Positions 55,174 through 63,840 of a stretch of 64,000 nt of DNA are shown here, piece after piece (the stretch's first letter is position 1; the number at the start of each line of letters is the position of its first letter). A model generated the notes under the pieces. That model was not told the DNA's origin. It searched no databases and worked only from the letters and a program-made list of their open reading frames with translations. Source of the DNA: JAEUMD01 sp050246945. Lineage in GTDB: Bacteria; Pseudomonadota; Alphaproteobacteria; Rhizobiales; Hyphomicrobiaceae. The stretch lies in the NCBI GenBank assembly GCA_050246945.1, contig JBFWVC010000012.1, positions 131,242 to 195,241 on the forward strand, written 5' to 3'. The translations under genes were made by a program, and so were the position numbers.

Positions 55174-56414
55174 GTTGATACCTCCAAATCGTTTTGGCCC
55201 GCGATAGTCCGATCGAGGACATGGGCCTGTAAGGGTGGCACGCCCACTTGAGCAGCTACATAGCACGAAAGGTTCTTGATTGCTTCCTTGGCAACTTGTG
55301 CTTGGTCGGAGTTATCCATCACAAAATATGCTATGCCTTCTTCCGCATTGCGCACAAAGGCGACTGTTTGCGGAACGAACGTATAGTCAGGCATGAGTCC
55401 GGTATCAAATCGCCGCATTCGAAGATCATCTTGAAGCTTGGCGAGCGTGGCCCATTCAGGGTTTGTCTTGCGAAAGCGCGTAGGTAAAACTCCAACATAT
55501 CTGATGCTGGGACAAATATCGGCGCGCTTCAGTCCTTCGATTTGCTCGATGAACGATACCACAGCTTCTGCTGAAGGACGGTCCAGAATTGTCGGTATCA
55601 ATACATGCGAACTCGCAGCCAGCGCCTGCACCGCACTGACGGTTAGTCTCGGCGGGCAATCAATCACGATTAGATCGAACGCTTCACGAACGGCGTCGCA
55701 GTGAAGCACATCAGCTAAATTATATCGAACGTCCTTCAGTCGGAAAAGACGACCGAAAAAAAGATCTCTTGTGGCAAGCCAGAGGGATTTCGGCGATCGC
55801 GTTCGGCATCTCAAGAGCCATTCGACAAGGAGGCGATTATCAGCTTGCGCGAGGTCGTAATAGGCCGTGATGACTTTCAATCTCGGCTCTTGTCCCACCT
55901 CGCGTGCGCTACTGGCGAACATTTGAGGTGACAAATCACCGCTAATGGCTTGTGTGGCAATCGAGTCCAGTCCCTTCGGCGGAAGCCAACGATCATTATC
56001 AGGTAGGGCCATGGAGGAAAGCGAGCCTTGGTAGTCGAGGTCGATCAACAGCACGCGCTTTTGCCAAGCTGGATCATGGGCGAGGTAGGCCGCAAGATTG
56101 GCCGCAGTTGTCGTTTTGCCAACGCCACCCTTTAGGTTGGCGACTGCCAGGATCCGGGAGCCGGCGATGTCGACACGGTAACTTTCCGAGCGCTCGACCG
56201 GACGAAGCGTCCAAACGCCTGCCCCTTCGCGGCCGCTTGCGTCGCGTGCAACAGCCTCTAGCGCTCGTTTCCGGCTTTTGCCGAAGCACAATAGATGCAG
56301 TAAGACACGTACCACCAAACGGCCAACGATCAGCGCTATTGCGCCGACCAGCGCACTCGCGACGAAAAGGCCAAGCTTGTCAACAAGCCAGCCCCAGACA
56401 AGGTCAGCAACCAA
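55170..56414 (-). CDS. Membrane-anchored ParA/MinD-type ATPase
   Basis: 414 residues. One or two membrane helices at residues 15-44 (LFVASALVGAIALIVGRLVV) place the ATPase at the inner membrane. The deviant Walker A LKGGVGKTTTAANL is at 94-107, followed by LLIDLDYQGSLSS and Walker B FDLIVIDCPPRLTVSA. It does not look like a chromosomal ParA (too long, membrane-anchored, no adjacent ParB). Start TTG at 56414 with GGGGGAG upstream. Two hand-counted 60-base lines (55261-55380) are 47-48% G+C, against 63% for a uvrB line. Likely horizontally acquired with its partner. Confidence 0.85.
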   Translation of the reverse strand: MVADLVWGWLVDKLGLFVASALVGAIALIVGRLVVRVLLHLLCFGKSRKRALEAVARDASGREGAGVWTLRPVERSESYRVDIAGSRILAVANLKGGVGKTTTAANLAAYLAHDPAWQKRVLLIDLDYQGSLSSMALPDNDRWLPPKGLDSIATQAISGDLSPQMFASSAREVGQEPRLKVITAYYDLAQADNRLLVEWLLRCRTRSPKSLWLATRDLFFGRLFRLKDVRYNLADVLHCDAVREAFDLIVIDCPPRLTVSAVQALAASSHVLIPTILDRPSAEAVVSFIEQIEGLKRADICPSIRYVGVLPTRFRKTNPEWATLAKLQDDLRMRRFDTGLMPDYTFVPQTVAFVRNAEEGIAYFVMDNSDQAQVAKEAIKNLSCYVAAQVGVPPLQAHVLDRTIAGQNDLEVST

Positions 56415-56460
56415 GAACTCCCCCTGACACCCCGCCCCAACGCCACACCGACAGTGCTAT

Positions 56461-56608
56461 CTATCTCTGAACGATAACCATCTGTACAGAGCATTTGTCG
56501 CGCGCACACGTTGTCGTGTTGTTGGGCGTGTTGTTGGGATTGCGCGGCGCAGATGCCTCGGCCGCCTCGGCGTTGGGTGTGGCCAGCGATTTCGGCGCCT
56601 TGGCCATC
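56461..56608 (-). pseudogene. Decayed copy of the uvrB 5' end (codons 1 to about 20)
   Basis: On the minus strand this reads MAKAPKSLATPNAEAAEASAP, close to the UvrB start MAKIPKSPSSPSDAKASAP. The bases around the ATG also match: 56592-56614 and 54440-54462 differ at about two positions. After about 20 codons similarity ends and the short frame runs to a stop. It lies 47 bases upstream of the ParA-like gene. Confidence 0.7.
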
Positions 56609-56671
56609 GCCGCGAAATATGTCGTGCAGCCGCGACGCGCTGTGACAAGCGCGCCGCGCCTTGCGTAGATA

Positions 56672-57052
56672 TCAGCGGCCAACCGCCTTCTTCATTTCAG
56701 CAACGCCCTTCTGCGCTTCGCCCTTGACTTCCTGGGCGAGACCCTCGGCCTCGAGTTCAGCGTCGCCCGTGGCGCGGCCGATGGTCTGCTTGATGTTGCC
56801 CATGGCGTCGTTGGCGTATCCGGAGACCTTGTCGCTCAGCGAGCTCGACGTGACAGCGTCCTTGGCGCTTTCGACGGCATCGGACACCGTCTCTTTGCCT
56901 TGCCCGACCATCTGTTGCGCTTCGCCCTTGCGTTCCTGCGCGAAGCCCTCGGCCTGCAGCCTCTCCGAGCCTACGGCCTTGCCGACCGCCTGTTTGGCGT
57001 TGCCCATGGCCTCGTTGGCGTAACCTTTGATCTTGTCGGTGGTGCTGCCCAT
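56672..57052 (-). CDS. CsbD-family stress protein, two tandem repeats
   Basis: 126 residues made of two CsbD-like halves: DKIKGYANEAMGNAKQAVGKAVGSERLQAEG and DKVSGYANDAMGNIKQTIGRATGDAELEAEG, each followed by a KGEAQ segment. CsbD proteins are small, hydrophilic and often stress-induced; most have one copy of the motif. A GGAGG site lies before the ATG at 57052. It sits between two decayed uvrB 5' fragments. Confidence 0.9.
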   Translation of the reverse strand: MGSTTDKIKGYANEAMGNAKQAVGKAVGSERLQAEGFAQERKGEAQQMVGQGKETVSDAVESAKDAVTSSSLSDKVSGYANDAMGNIKQTIGRATGDAELEAEGLAQEVKGEAQKGVAEMKKAVGR

Positions 57053-57184
57053 GATGAAACCTCCTGTGGGATTAGGTCGATGGATGAGACAACAGCGGGG
57101 CACGCTGTTTCCGTCCCGTGAGCCTAGAAACGCATGCCACAACGAGTGGTTTCGCATCGCGCACCACAAAAATTTTTCGCGTCT

Positions 57185-57570
57185 CGTGGAACCTTCTCGT
57201 GAAATGCGCACGAACAGTCTCAACGATAGGTCGCTCGGCCATCGACTGCTGCTGCGCCAGAATTTGCCGCGCCGTTTCCGGGCGCTCCTGCGGCTTGGCA
57301 AGCAGCACTTCGATATAACCGGTCGCCGCGGCTATCGGTGCGACTGGTCGCGCGCCCCAACCGCCGAAGCTCCTGTCCTGCATGGCGGATCTCGCCACAC
57401 GCATTTCGCCGCCCGGCGAACGCCAAGACGCCGCGTCTGCTGCAAATTTTGACCGCGATGCTTCACCGCATCCGCGCTGCAACGGTGTGCCTGCCGCACC
57501 TTCGGCTGGTGGCGTCACCTGCTTGCCGAACGTGTTCCGCGAAGCGCGCTGTTTCGGTGCAGCGCCCTTG
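57185..57570 (-). pseudogene. Decayed fragment of uvrB N-terminal region
   Basis: Minus-strand translation contains KQRASRNTFGKQVTPPAEG, AAGTPLQRG and YIEVLLAKPQERPETARQIL, which align with UvrB residues about 30-140 (KARASRGKSGKPTPPPPE, AAGTPLPRG, YLEALLAKPQERSETARQIL). In a 29-residue block I count 22 identities. Similarity stops before the helicase core. No start codon with a ribosome site fits the whole fragment. It lies just upstream of the CsbD gene. Confidence 0.75.
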
Positions 57571-58060
57571 GCCCTCCCCTGCCGGCTTCGCGATCGGCTT
57601 CATTCTGGACGATTTCGAGGGCTTGGTCGGCAACACGGCATTCAGCGTGGAAGACAGACTTGGGTAAAGCAGATGTTTGCCCGGTCATCGGGCGCATCCC
57701 GGCCGAACGGGATACTATCAGTTTGCTTATTAATATTACCACGGATTAACGCAGCTATCCATGCCAATGATTTGAAATAGAAACCCGGTCAACCATTTCA
57801 GGGGAGGCAAACAAGGAACGCCTTGTTTGGAAAACCAAGACCTGCAGCGATGCCGCGGGAATGCTTGGTCCAACGCTACTCAATGAAGAAATTAGATGGG
57901 ATCGCCGGATGCAGCTCCGGCCGTTGCTGCCGCTTTGCAACCTTGGAATGAGGGGCATGGCTTGGCAGCAGAATGCCCCGCGTTGAGGGTGTCGGCATTT
58001 TTGAGCGATCGGCGTTTGCCAGTTGAAACAATTGATTTCATGCGAAAGGGCAGTGTCATC
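57571..58060. other. AT-richer gap upstream of the 58061 gene
   Basis: No gene recognised. The 57715-57760 stretch is unusually AT-rich (GTTTGCTTATTAATATTACC) and may be a promoter or the relic of an insertion. The upstream part continues the uvrB-like relic. Confidence 0.45.
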
Positions 58061-58498
58061 ATGACCAAGATTATGCGTCCTCCGGACATGGAAATTGATC
58101 GAGTGAAAGGACTCCTCGACGAAGCCCAGAAGCGCGATTCGTGGGGCAATGATTCTCCCGATCTCATGGAACTCGCGTCAAGATTGGAAATTCAGCAGCT
58201 GAAGCGTCGCATCCTGAAAGGTACACGGGATGATCTGGAAGCGTCTGCTGGGCTGACTGATCAGCAAAACCGCGTGTTTCAGCACCGATTTGACGAGATC
58301 ACGCGAGTCTCCATGGTGCTTGCCAACGAAGCAGCCCGTAGGACGGCGTCCAATCCCGCAGAGCTGCGTGCGAAAGCCGCATTCGTTTTGGAATTTGCCG
58401 AGGTGCACGAACGTGATGTTGTCAACCGACTCACATTGTCGCTAGTCACCGAATTGATCACTTATCTCGACTCTGAGCTCGAAAGAGATGATGGATAG
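58061..58498 (+). CDS. Hypothetical helical protein
   Basis: 145 residues, all-helical appearance: MTKIMRPPDMEIDRVKGLLDEA, LASRLEIQQLKRRILKGTRDDLEAS, FQHRFDEITRVSMVLANEAARRTA, FAEVHERDVVNRLTLSLVTELITYL. The ATG at 58061 follows AAAGGG; the frame is open upstream to 57896. Soluble, not recognised. Lower G+C than neighbours to the left and right by eye. Confidence 0.7.
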   Translation: MTKIMRPPDMEIDRVKGLLDEAQKRDSWGNDSPDLMELASRLEIQQLKRRILKGTRDDLEASAGLTDQQNRVFQHRFDEITRVSMVLANEAARRTASNPAELRAKAAFVLEFAEVHERDVVNRLTLSLVTELITYLDSELERDDG

Positions 58499-58526
58499 AA
58501 GGCCGACTGGGTTGAGTTCGAATTGC

Positions 58527-58558
58527 ACCATCACGGCCACTGGATCGGCCGTGATGGT
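58527..58558. terminator. Strong hairpin after the 58061 gene
   Basis: Perfect 12-bp stem ACCATCACGGCC/GGCCGTGATGGT with an 8-base loop, 28 bases past the stop. No T tract follows, so it may be an mRNA-stabilising or Rho-assisted structure rather than an intrinsic terminator. Confidence 0.5.
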
Positions 58559-58710
58559 ACGTGCCGCGCGCGATGGCGATCTTTGGGTGCGCCCGGACCG
58601 CCCACTGCGCAGACGCGAATGCTTCCAGCTCTTCACATCACGCGGTTCGAGGCGCACAATGAAGCATAGCTGGACGGCTGGGCGCTCCCCGGAGTTGCGA
58701 GGTGCCCAAA

Positions 58711-59157
58711 ATGAAGATCGAGCATGTCCTCGAGCAGAAGGGTTCGCGCGTCGAGACCCTCTGGAATACCAAATCGCTGCGCGATGCGATCGCGGTACTT
58801 GATGGCCGTAACATTGCGTCCATCGTCATCACCGATCCGCACGGTTCGCCGCTCGGCATCGTGACCGACCGCGACATCATTCGCGTATTGGCGCGGCGCG
58901 GTGCCCTCGCGATGGAACAGCGTGTGACCGAGGCGATGGCGACGCCGTTGCCGGTGTGCGACCCGAACGATACGGTTTCCGATGTGCTGCGTGCGATGAC
59001 CAACGACCGGTATCGTCACGCTGTTGTGATGCGGGACGGGCAGATGGCAGGTCTCGTCAGCATCGGCGATCTCGTCAAGATTCGTCTCGATGATGCGGAG
59101 CTGGAAGGGCGTGTGCTGCGCGAACGGGCCCTTGGCCAGATGGCGTTCGAGCGGTGA
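58711..59157 (+). CDS. CBS-domain pair protein
   Basis: 148 residues, two CBS motifs: SLRDAIAVLDGRNIASIVITDPHGSPLGIVTDRDIIRVL and TVSDVLRAMTNDRYRHAVVMRDGQMAGLVSIGDLVKIR. The ending DAELEGRVLRERALGQ is a helical tail. Same general class as the protein at 35394 but only moderately similar. A nucleotide-sensing role is likely; the target is unknown. Start ATG at 58711 preferred over the GTG at 58702. Confidence 0.92.
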   Translation: MKIEHVLEQKGSRVETLWNTKSLRDAIAVLDGRNIASIVITDPHGSPLGIVTDRDIIRVLARRGALAMEQRVTEAMATPLPVCDPNDTVSDVLRAMTNDRYRHAVVMRDGQMAGLVSIGDLVKIRLDDAELEGRVLRERALGQMAFER

Positions 59158-59706
59158 CGAAGTGCACGGCACTTCAGCGCCGCATGTGATCGCACGCGCG
59201 CCACGCAGGGGCGGAACTGGAGTAAGGGCACGGGGTTTCTGGTGTTCTGGATCGAACGTTTGTTTCCCGGGCGAAGGTCGTCAAACGATCGTGAATCCAG
59301 AACACAAACAAAAGAATGCTAGGGTTCCGGGCTGACGCGTCGGGGCCCGACAGGGGACCAAGCGTCAGAGTCGGAACACTAGAATGGCCGGAACCGTAGC
59401 GGTGTCCGGGGAGCGTCGTCACACGTTCGAATGACAAGCATCCAGCACTGTGATTGAACGATTCCAATTGAGTTCACCTCTGGTGCGGCCGCATCCGCTT
59501 CTTTCGGCCCGCCAGAAATTTCGCGCGCGAACGCGATTCTTGAAGCGCTGGCCGAGCCGCGTTTGAGCTCTGGCCGGACGCAACATTCGACTCCAGGATT
59601 TGAGTTGGGCACGTTCTTATTCCGGCTTCTTCCGGGCCGGCGGCATTGCCACACGGGCATATCGCGATATGGTGAATGCGTTGAACTGACAGCGGAGTAA
59701 TCAATC
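59158..59706. other. Gap carrying a composite repeat before the SDR gene
   Basis: The composite repeat occupies 59242-59381. The rest (59382-59706) shows no gene on either strand; it should contain the SDR promoter. Confidence 0.5.
59242..59381 (+). repeat. Composite intergenic repeat, families B plus B-prime
   Basis: Same order and linker as 34971-35108. The first hairpin (59242-59305) has perfect arms GTGTTCTGGAT/ATCCAGAACAC; the second (about 59324-59378) has GTTCCGGGCTGACGCG opposite GCGTCAGAGTCGGAAC. It ends CACTAG, like the ends of the paired-hairpin elements. Confidence 0.9.
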
Positions 59707-60423
59707 ATGTCGCAGACGCGCGTCGCGCTGGTCACGGGGGCCAACCGCGGAATTGGCCTCGAGATCGCTCGCCAGCTCGCACGGTATGGGTTCCTGGTGG
59801 CAATTGGCTCGCGTGATCTGGCAAAGGGACAGGAAGCGGCCGGTGTGCTGCTCTCTGAAGGGCTCGAACTGCCCGTCATTCAACTCGATACCTCCGATCC
59901 ATCGAGTTGCAGCAAGGCCGTGGACGAAGTCGTGGGTATGCTCGGAAGGCTGGACGTGCTGGTAAACAATGCCGGTGTTTTCCTCGACACGACAAGGGTG
60001 GGCCAGGCGAGCGCGCTCGACGTCACCCCGGATACGGTCGAACGGACGCTGCGCACCAATACGATCGGTCCGCTCATGCTCATCCAGGCCGCAGTGCCGG
60101 TGATGCAGCGCCAAGGTTATGGGCGTATCGTCAACCTCTCGTCCGGTCTCGGCCAGCTCTCGGATATGGGCAAGAACCATGTTGCCTACCGCATGTCCAA
60201 GGCAGCGTTGAATGCCGTGACGCGCACCGTAGCCGCCGAACTGGCCGATAGCCCGATCAAGATCAACGCGATGTGTCCTGGTTGGGTGCGGACCGAGATG
60301 GGAGGACCAAACGCCACTCGCTCGACCGAACAGGCTGCTGAGACGGCGGTCTGGCTTGCAACGCTGGATGATGATGGTCCGACCGGCGGCTTCTTCCGCG
60401 ACAAGGCGGCGATTGCCTGGTGA
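59707..60423 (+). CDS. SDR-family oxidoreductase
   Basis: 238 residues, classical short-chain dehydrogenase: nucleotide motif VTGANRGIGLEIA, NNAGV in the expected position, catalytic Ser in IVNLSSGLG and YRMSKAALNAV for the Tyr/Lys pair (YxxxK). The CPGWVRTEMGG block fits the carbonyl-reductase-like subgroup. NAD(P)H-dependent; substrate unknown. Soluble. Ribosome site GGAG is 12 bases before the ATG. Confidence 0.9.
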   Translation: MSQTRVALVTGANRGIGLEIARQLARYGFLVAIGSRDLAKGQEAAGVLLSEGLELPVIQLDTSDPSSCSKAVDEVVGMLGRLDVLVNNAGVFLDTTRVGQASALDVTPDTVERTLRTNTIGPLMLIQAAVPVMQRQGYGRIVNLSSGLGQLSDMGKNHVAYRMSKAALNAVTRTVAAELADSPIKINAMCPGWVRTEMGGPNATRSTEQAAETAVWLATLDDDGPTGGFFRDKAAIAW

Positions 60424-60474
60424 TGCCGGCCTCCGCGATTAGCGTTCCGGCAAAGGACTGCGATGGGTCGGAGC

Positions 60475-60654
60475 TCATAACCCTCGAACGAGAGTGCCCG
60501 TCATCAAGATCAGGTATGCAGTGATGGCGAGCCAGAAATCCTGATGCGGCAAATAAAGCGGCACATGAACGATTCCAAGCTTCATGACGAGGGCAATAGC
60601 GGCAAGCACTAGCGAGATCAGGAAGATGACGATGGTGGGGGGATTGAGCCGCAT
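60475..60654 (-). CDS. Small two-helix membrane protein (59 residues)
   Basis: MRLNPPTIVIFLISLVLAAI, then ALVMKLGIVHVPLYLPHQDF and WLAITAYLILMTGTLVRGL. Two hydrophobic helices (about 8-24 and 41-56) joined by a short loop. Similar 60-residue proteins beginning MRLNPPT are, as I recall, widespread in Rhizobiales. Function unknown. Convergent with the SDR gene. Confidence 0.75.
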   Translation of the reverse strand: MRLNPPTIVIFLISLVLAAIALVMKLGIVHVPLYLPHQDFWLAITAYLILMTGTLVRGL

Positions 60655-61044
60655 GGATCATACTCCGCAGTCAGGCCGCCATGCGCGGTCGGAGACGCTC
60701 TGGTCGGGTCGCTCATCACGCAAATCCGGAAGTTGACCTCGCCGACGTGCTTGGCACTGTGCCCTCCGGATGCGCGCCGACGTTAGCATACCCTGGCGCG
60801 AACGCGACAATCGACGCGCTCTGGCTTCTTGTCGGCCGGAGCACGTGGCTGCCCACTCACACTTTGGAGAGCCAGTTCTGGTCGATATTCAGGGTCGAGT
60901 GGCAGGGTGGCCGCAGGGACGCGCGGTTGGTCGGACGGTTGGCCCGTAGAAACACTATGCCCCGCGCCGTCCTCCTTCCGGATCGGCACGTCGCTTGAGA
61001 AACACACTCCAAGCCTGAATGGCTCTGGGCCAGGCCCGCCCTTC
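60655..61044. other. Gene-free interval
   Basis: 390 bases; no frame with a ribosome site or recognisable domain on either strand, no clear hairpin or RNA. Confidence 0.45.
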
Positions 61045-61620
61045 TCAAAGGTCGGCCTGCCGCGCAACGCCGAGCGGAACGAGCCCGGCCACCGGTGCAT
61101 CGGCCTCGACGAGCATGCGCAGGGGCGCCGCTTGCGGGCTGCCCACGTCGCGCAAAGTGATCATCATAAGGGGCGTGTTGTACTTTGCCGTGGCGGCCGG
61201 CCCATCCACCTGCAGTGGCACTTGTCGCACGTCCGTTACCTCGAGAACGCGAGTCTCGCGCCCGCCGCCGAATTGGAACCTGTCGCCGCGGGTAATCACG
61301 CGCGGGCGCCAAGTGGCAGGCTGAAGCGGCGCAGCGGTTGCAGGGTTGTCGAGCCAGAACGCTTCGCTGCCCGAAACCGGGGGCGCGCCGCGAGCTGCCA
61401 TGGCACTTTGTATCTGCTGCGGCGTTGCACCAACCGCAGAACCCTGGGTCAGGGCCTGTTCAAGACCTCGCGCGAATCGGGCATCGCTCGTCGCCGCCGC
61501 CATGCCCAGACCGGCGAGACCCATCACAATCACGCCAAGGGCCAACAGCGGAAGCCTCCGCCGCTCGCCAGCGCTTGGCGGCAGGTGATCGCAGGCATCG
61601 ATTATCGCTTTCCTCGACAT
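61045..61620 (-). CDS. Membrane-anchored hypothetical protein
   Basis: 191 residues. One N-terminal helix (LPLLALGVIVMGLAGLGMAAA, about residues 21-41) anchors a periplasmic part: ARFARGLEQALTQGSAVGATPQQIQSAM, RGAPPVSGSEAFWLDNP, RDRFQFGGGRETRVLEVTDVRQVPL. Beta-rich second half. Not recognised. Same strand as and 138 bases downstream of the 61759-62238 gene, possibly one transcript. Confidence 0.68.
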   Translation of the reverse strand: MSRKAIIDACDHLPPSAGERRRLPLLALGVIVMGLAGLGMAAATSDARFARGLEQALTQGSAVGATPQQIQSAMAARGAPPVSGSEAFWLDNPATAAPLQPATWRPRVITRGDRFQFGGGRETRVLEVTDVRQVPLQVDGPAATAKYNTPLMMITLRDVGSPQAAPLRMLVEADAPVAGLVPLGVARQADL

Positions 61621-61758
61621 TGCCGGGCCTCTTTGTGTGGGGCAGTTCGACCTGTTGCGCGTAGGCACGAGTTTCCAGTGAATATAGGGCACCATGCGGG
61701 ATCCGCAAACCCGGCCGCCGGACATCCACAGGGTCGGACATCCGCAGGGAGGTTCAGG

Positions 61759-62238
61759 TCAAGAGGATTGAGAAGGAGGGGCGGTCCGGCTCTGCCGGAG
61801 CCCTTCAATCCGGCCCCTCCTTCCGTCACCCGGACGTGAGGAGGCGTACACACGGCCGAGGTGCCTCAGGAACCACAGATTGAATGCGATGATGGCTGCG
61901 AACACGCTTGCCAGGATGGCGACAGTGACGGACCGGTCCGTCGGTTGAAGCAACGCGCGTGTGTCCACCTGCGGCAGCGACAGCACGGCATTTATGGCTG
62001 CCGTGGCTTCGGGCATATATGGCTCGCCGTGCACGAATTGAGAGGCATTTGTGCCGGTCGCCAGTACGTCGCTGCGCGGGACTGGCGAGATCGGGGTGTT
62101 ATTCCAGCCGACGATCGCCACCAATAGACCGAACACGGCCAAGGCAATCAGGCTGTCGCGGGCGATGTGTCCCACGCGGGACAGGCGTTGCCGCCGCAGC
62201 GGCTCATTGCCCGATCTGTTGCGGACTACTTGCTGCAT
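61759..62238 (-). CDS. Two-helix membrane hypothetical protein
   Basis: 159 residues. Helix 1 (IALAVFGLLVAIVGWN, about 30-46) and helix 2 (VTVAILASVFAAIIAFNLWFLRHLG, about 104-128) flank a periplasmic loop with SDVLATGTNASQFVHGEPYMPEATAAINAVLSLP. The C-terminal tail is basic. GGAGGG is seven bases before the ATG at 62238. Not recognised. Paired with the 61045 gene. Confidence 0.7.
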   Translation of the reverse strand: MQQVVRNRSGNEPLRRQRLSRVGHIARDSLIALAVFGLLVAIVGWNNTPISPVPRSDVLATGTNASQFVHGEPYMPEATAAINAVLSLPQVDTRALLQPTDRSVTVAILASVFAAIIAFNLWFLRHLGRVYASSRPGDGRRGRIEGLRQSRTAPPSQSS

Positions 62239-62570
62239 GTGATGGTCCCTCCCCATGTCATGCGCCGGTACCTGTGGGGAATCATCTGACACGCGCTGTG
62301 TGGCCGCGTCGGGTCGCAAATATGGCGATGCGGGACCAAAGTGAGGGCAGGCCCGCTTCGCCGGAGCGTGTTGTGCGCCAGCAACGCCCACTTCGCGCAC
62401 CCACACGCTTCGAACACGCAGGAGCGGCGAGCCAGCTCCCGGGATTTCGGTCGGATGGCTGATCGGCCGGCTTGCGATTCGCCAGTCAAGCGCGTAGCTT
62501 CCGCGCCGCTTATCTGCCGAGATGCGGGCCTGCACGCGGCCTGCGGACGCCAATCGAAAGGTTTTGAACC
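62239..62570. other. Divergent promoter region before the aminotransferase gene
   Basis: 332 bases with no gene seen. It must hold promoters for the minus-strand membrane gene pair and for the aminotransferase. Confidence 0.45.
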
Positions 62571-63773
62571 ATGGGCTTCTTCGCCGAAAGCCTCAACCGT
62601 ATCCAGCCCTCCGCAACCATCGCCGTCGCAACCAAGGCGCGCCAGCTCAAGGCGGAGGGTCGCGACATCATCTCTTTGTCGGCCGGCGAGCCCGATTTCG
62701 ACACGCCGCAGAACATCAAGGACGCCGCCAAGGCCGCGATCGACAAGGGCTACACGAAATACACGGATGTCGACGGCATTCCCGAACTCAAGGCGGCCAT
62801 CGTCGCGAAGTTCAAGCGCGACAACGATCTCGCATACAAGCCAAGCCAGATCTCGGTAGGCACCGGCGGCAAGCAGGTGCTCTACAATGCGCTCCTCGCT
62901 ACACTTAATCCGGGCGACGAGGTGATCATCCCCTCACCATGCTGGGTGTCATATGCCGACATTGTCCTGCTTGGCGGCGGTAAGCCGGTTTTTGTGCCGA
63001 CGACGATGGAGAACGGCTTCCGCCTCCGGTCCGAGGACCTCGAAAAGGCGATCACCCCGCAGACCAAGTGGTTCATGTTCAATTCTCCGTCGAACCCGAC
63101 CGGTGCGGCATACTCCGATAGCGATATCAGGAAGCTCACCGATGTTCTGATGCGTCACCCTCATGTCTGGGTGATGAGCGACGACATGTACGAGCACTTG
63201 ATCTATGACGGGCATAAGTTCTTCACACCTGCGCAGGTGGAACCCGGCATTTTCGACCGAACCCTCACCGTGAACGGTCTCTCAAAGGCCTACTGCATGA
63301 CCGGTTGGCGTCTCGGATTCGCCGGCGGGCCGGAGAAGCTCATCAATGCCATGCGCAAGCTGCAATCGCAGTCGACGTCCAACCCGACGTCGATCACGCA
63401 ATGGGCCGGCGTCGAAGCATTGAACGGTCCGCAGGACTTCATTGCAAAGAACAACGAGATCTTTGTTGAGCGCCGCGACATCGTCGTTTCGATGTTGAAC
63501 CAGGCCCGAGGCATTACTTGTCCGAAGCCGGAGGGGGCATTCTACGTTTATCCCTCGTGCGCTGGCGCCATCGGCAAGACGTCTGCCAAAGGCACCAGGA
63601 TCGACAACGACGAAAACTTCGTCACCGCGCTCCTCGAGGAGGAGGGCGTCGCGTGCGTACATGGCGCCGCGTTCGAAGGTTCGCCCGCCTTCCGCATTTC
63701 CTATGCAACCTCGACGGAGGCGCTTGAGGAAGCCTGCAAACGTATCCAACGCTTCTGCGGGAATTTGAAGTAG
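62571..63773 (+). CDS. aatA: Aspartate aminotransferase, class Ib type
   Basis: 400 residues. PLP fold type I: SLSAGEPDFDTPQNIKDAA, YTDVDGIPELKAAI, SVGTGGKQVLYNAL, NSPSNPTGAAYSDSDI and the Schiff-base Lys239 in LSKAYCMTGWRLGFAGG; the C-terminal FRISYAT contains the substrate Arg. Transfers amino groups between aspartate and 2-oxoglutarate; in rhizobia some members also act on prephenate. Monocistronic here. Confidence 0.94.
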   Translation: MGFFAESLNRIQPSATIAVATKARQLKAEGRDIISLSAGEPDFDTPQNIKDAAKAAIDKGYTKYTDVDGIPELKAAIVAKFKRDNDLAYKPSQISVGTGGKQVLYNALLATLNPGDEVIIPSPCWVSYADIVLLGGGKPVFVPTTMENGFRLRSEDLEKAITPQTKWFMFNSPSNPTGAAYSDSDIRKLTDVLMRHPHVWVMSDDMYEHLIYDGHKFFTPAQVEPGIFDRTLTVNGLSKAYCMTGWRLGFAGGPEKLINAMRKLQSQSTSNPTSITQWAGVEALNGPQDFIAKNNEIFVERRDIVVSMLNQARGITCPKPEGAFYVYPSCAGAIGKTSAKGTRIDNDENFVTALLEEEGVACVHGAAFEGSPAFRISYATSTEALEEACKRIQRFCGNLK

Positions 63774-63840
63774 CCTGGTCGGCCTGCCGGCCTTGGCGCA
63801 CACCACGCCAAGGATCGCTGTACCGAATGAGCGGCGGGCC

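Noticed and set aside
55170..56414. Chromosome-partitioning ParA of the main chromosome
   Set aside because: No ParB or parS-like repeats nearby, an N-terminal membrane helix, unusual length and atypical base composition argue against it.
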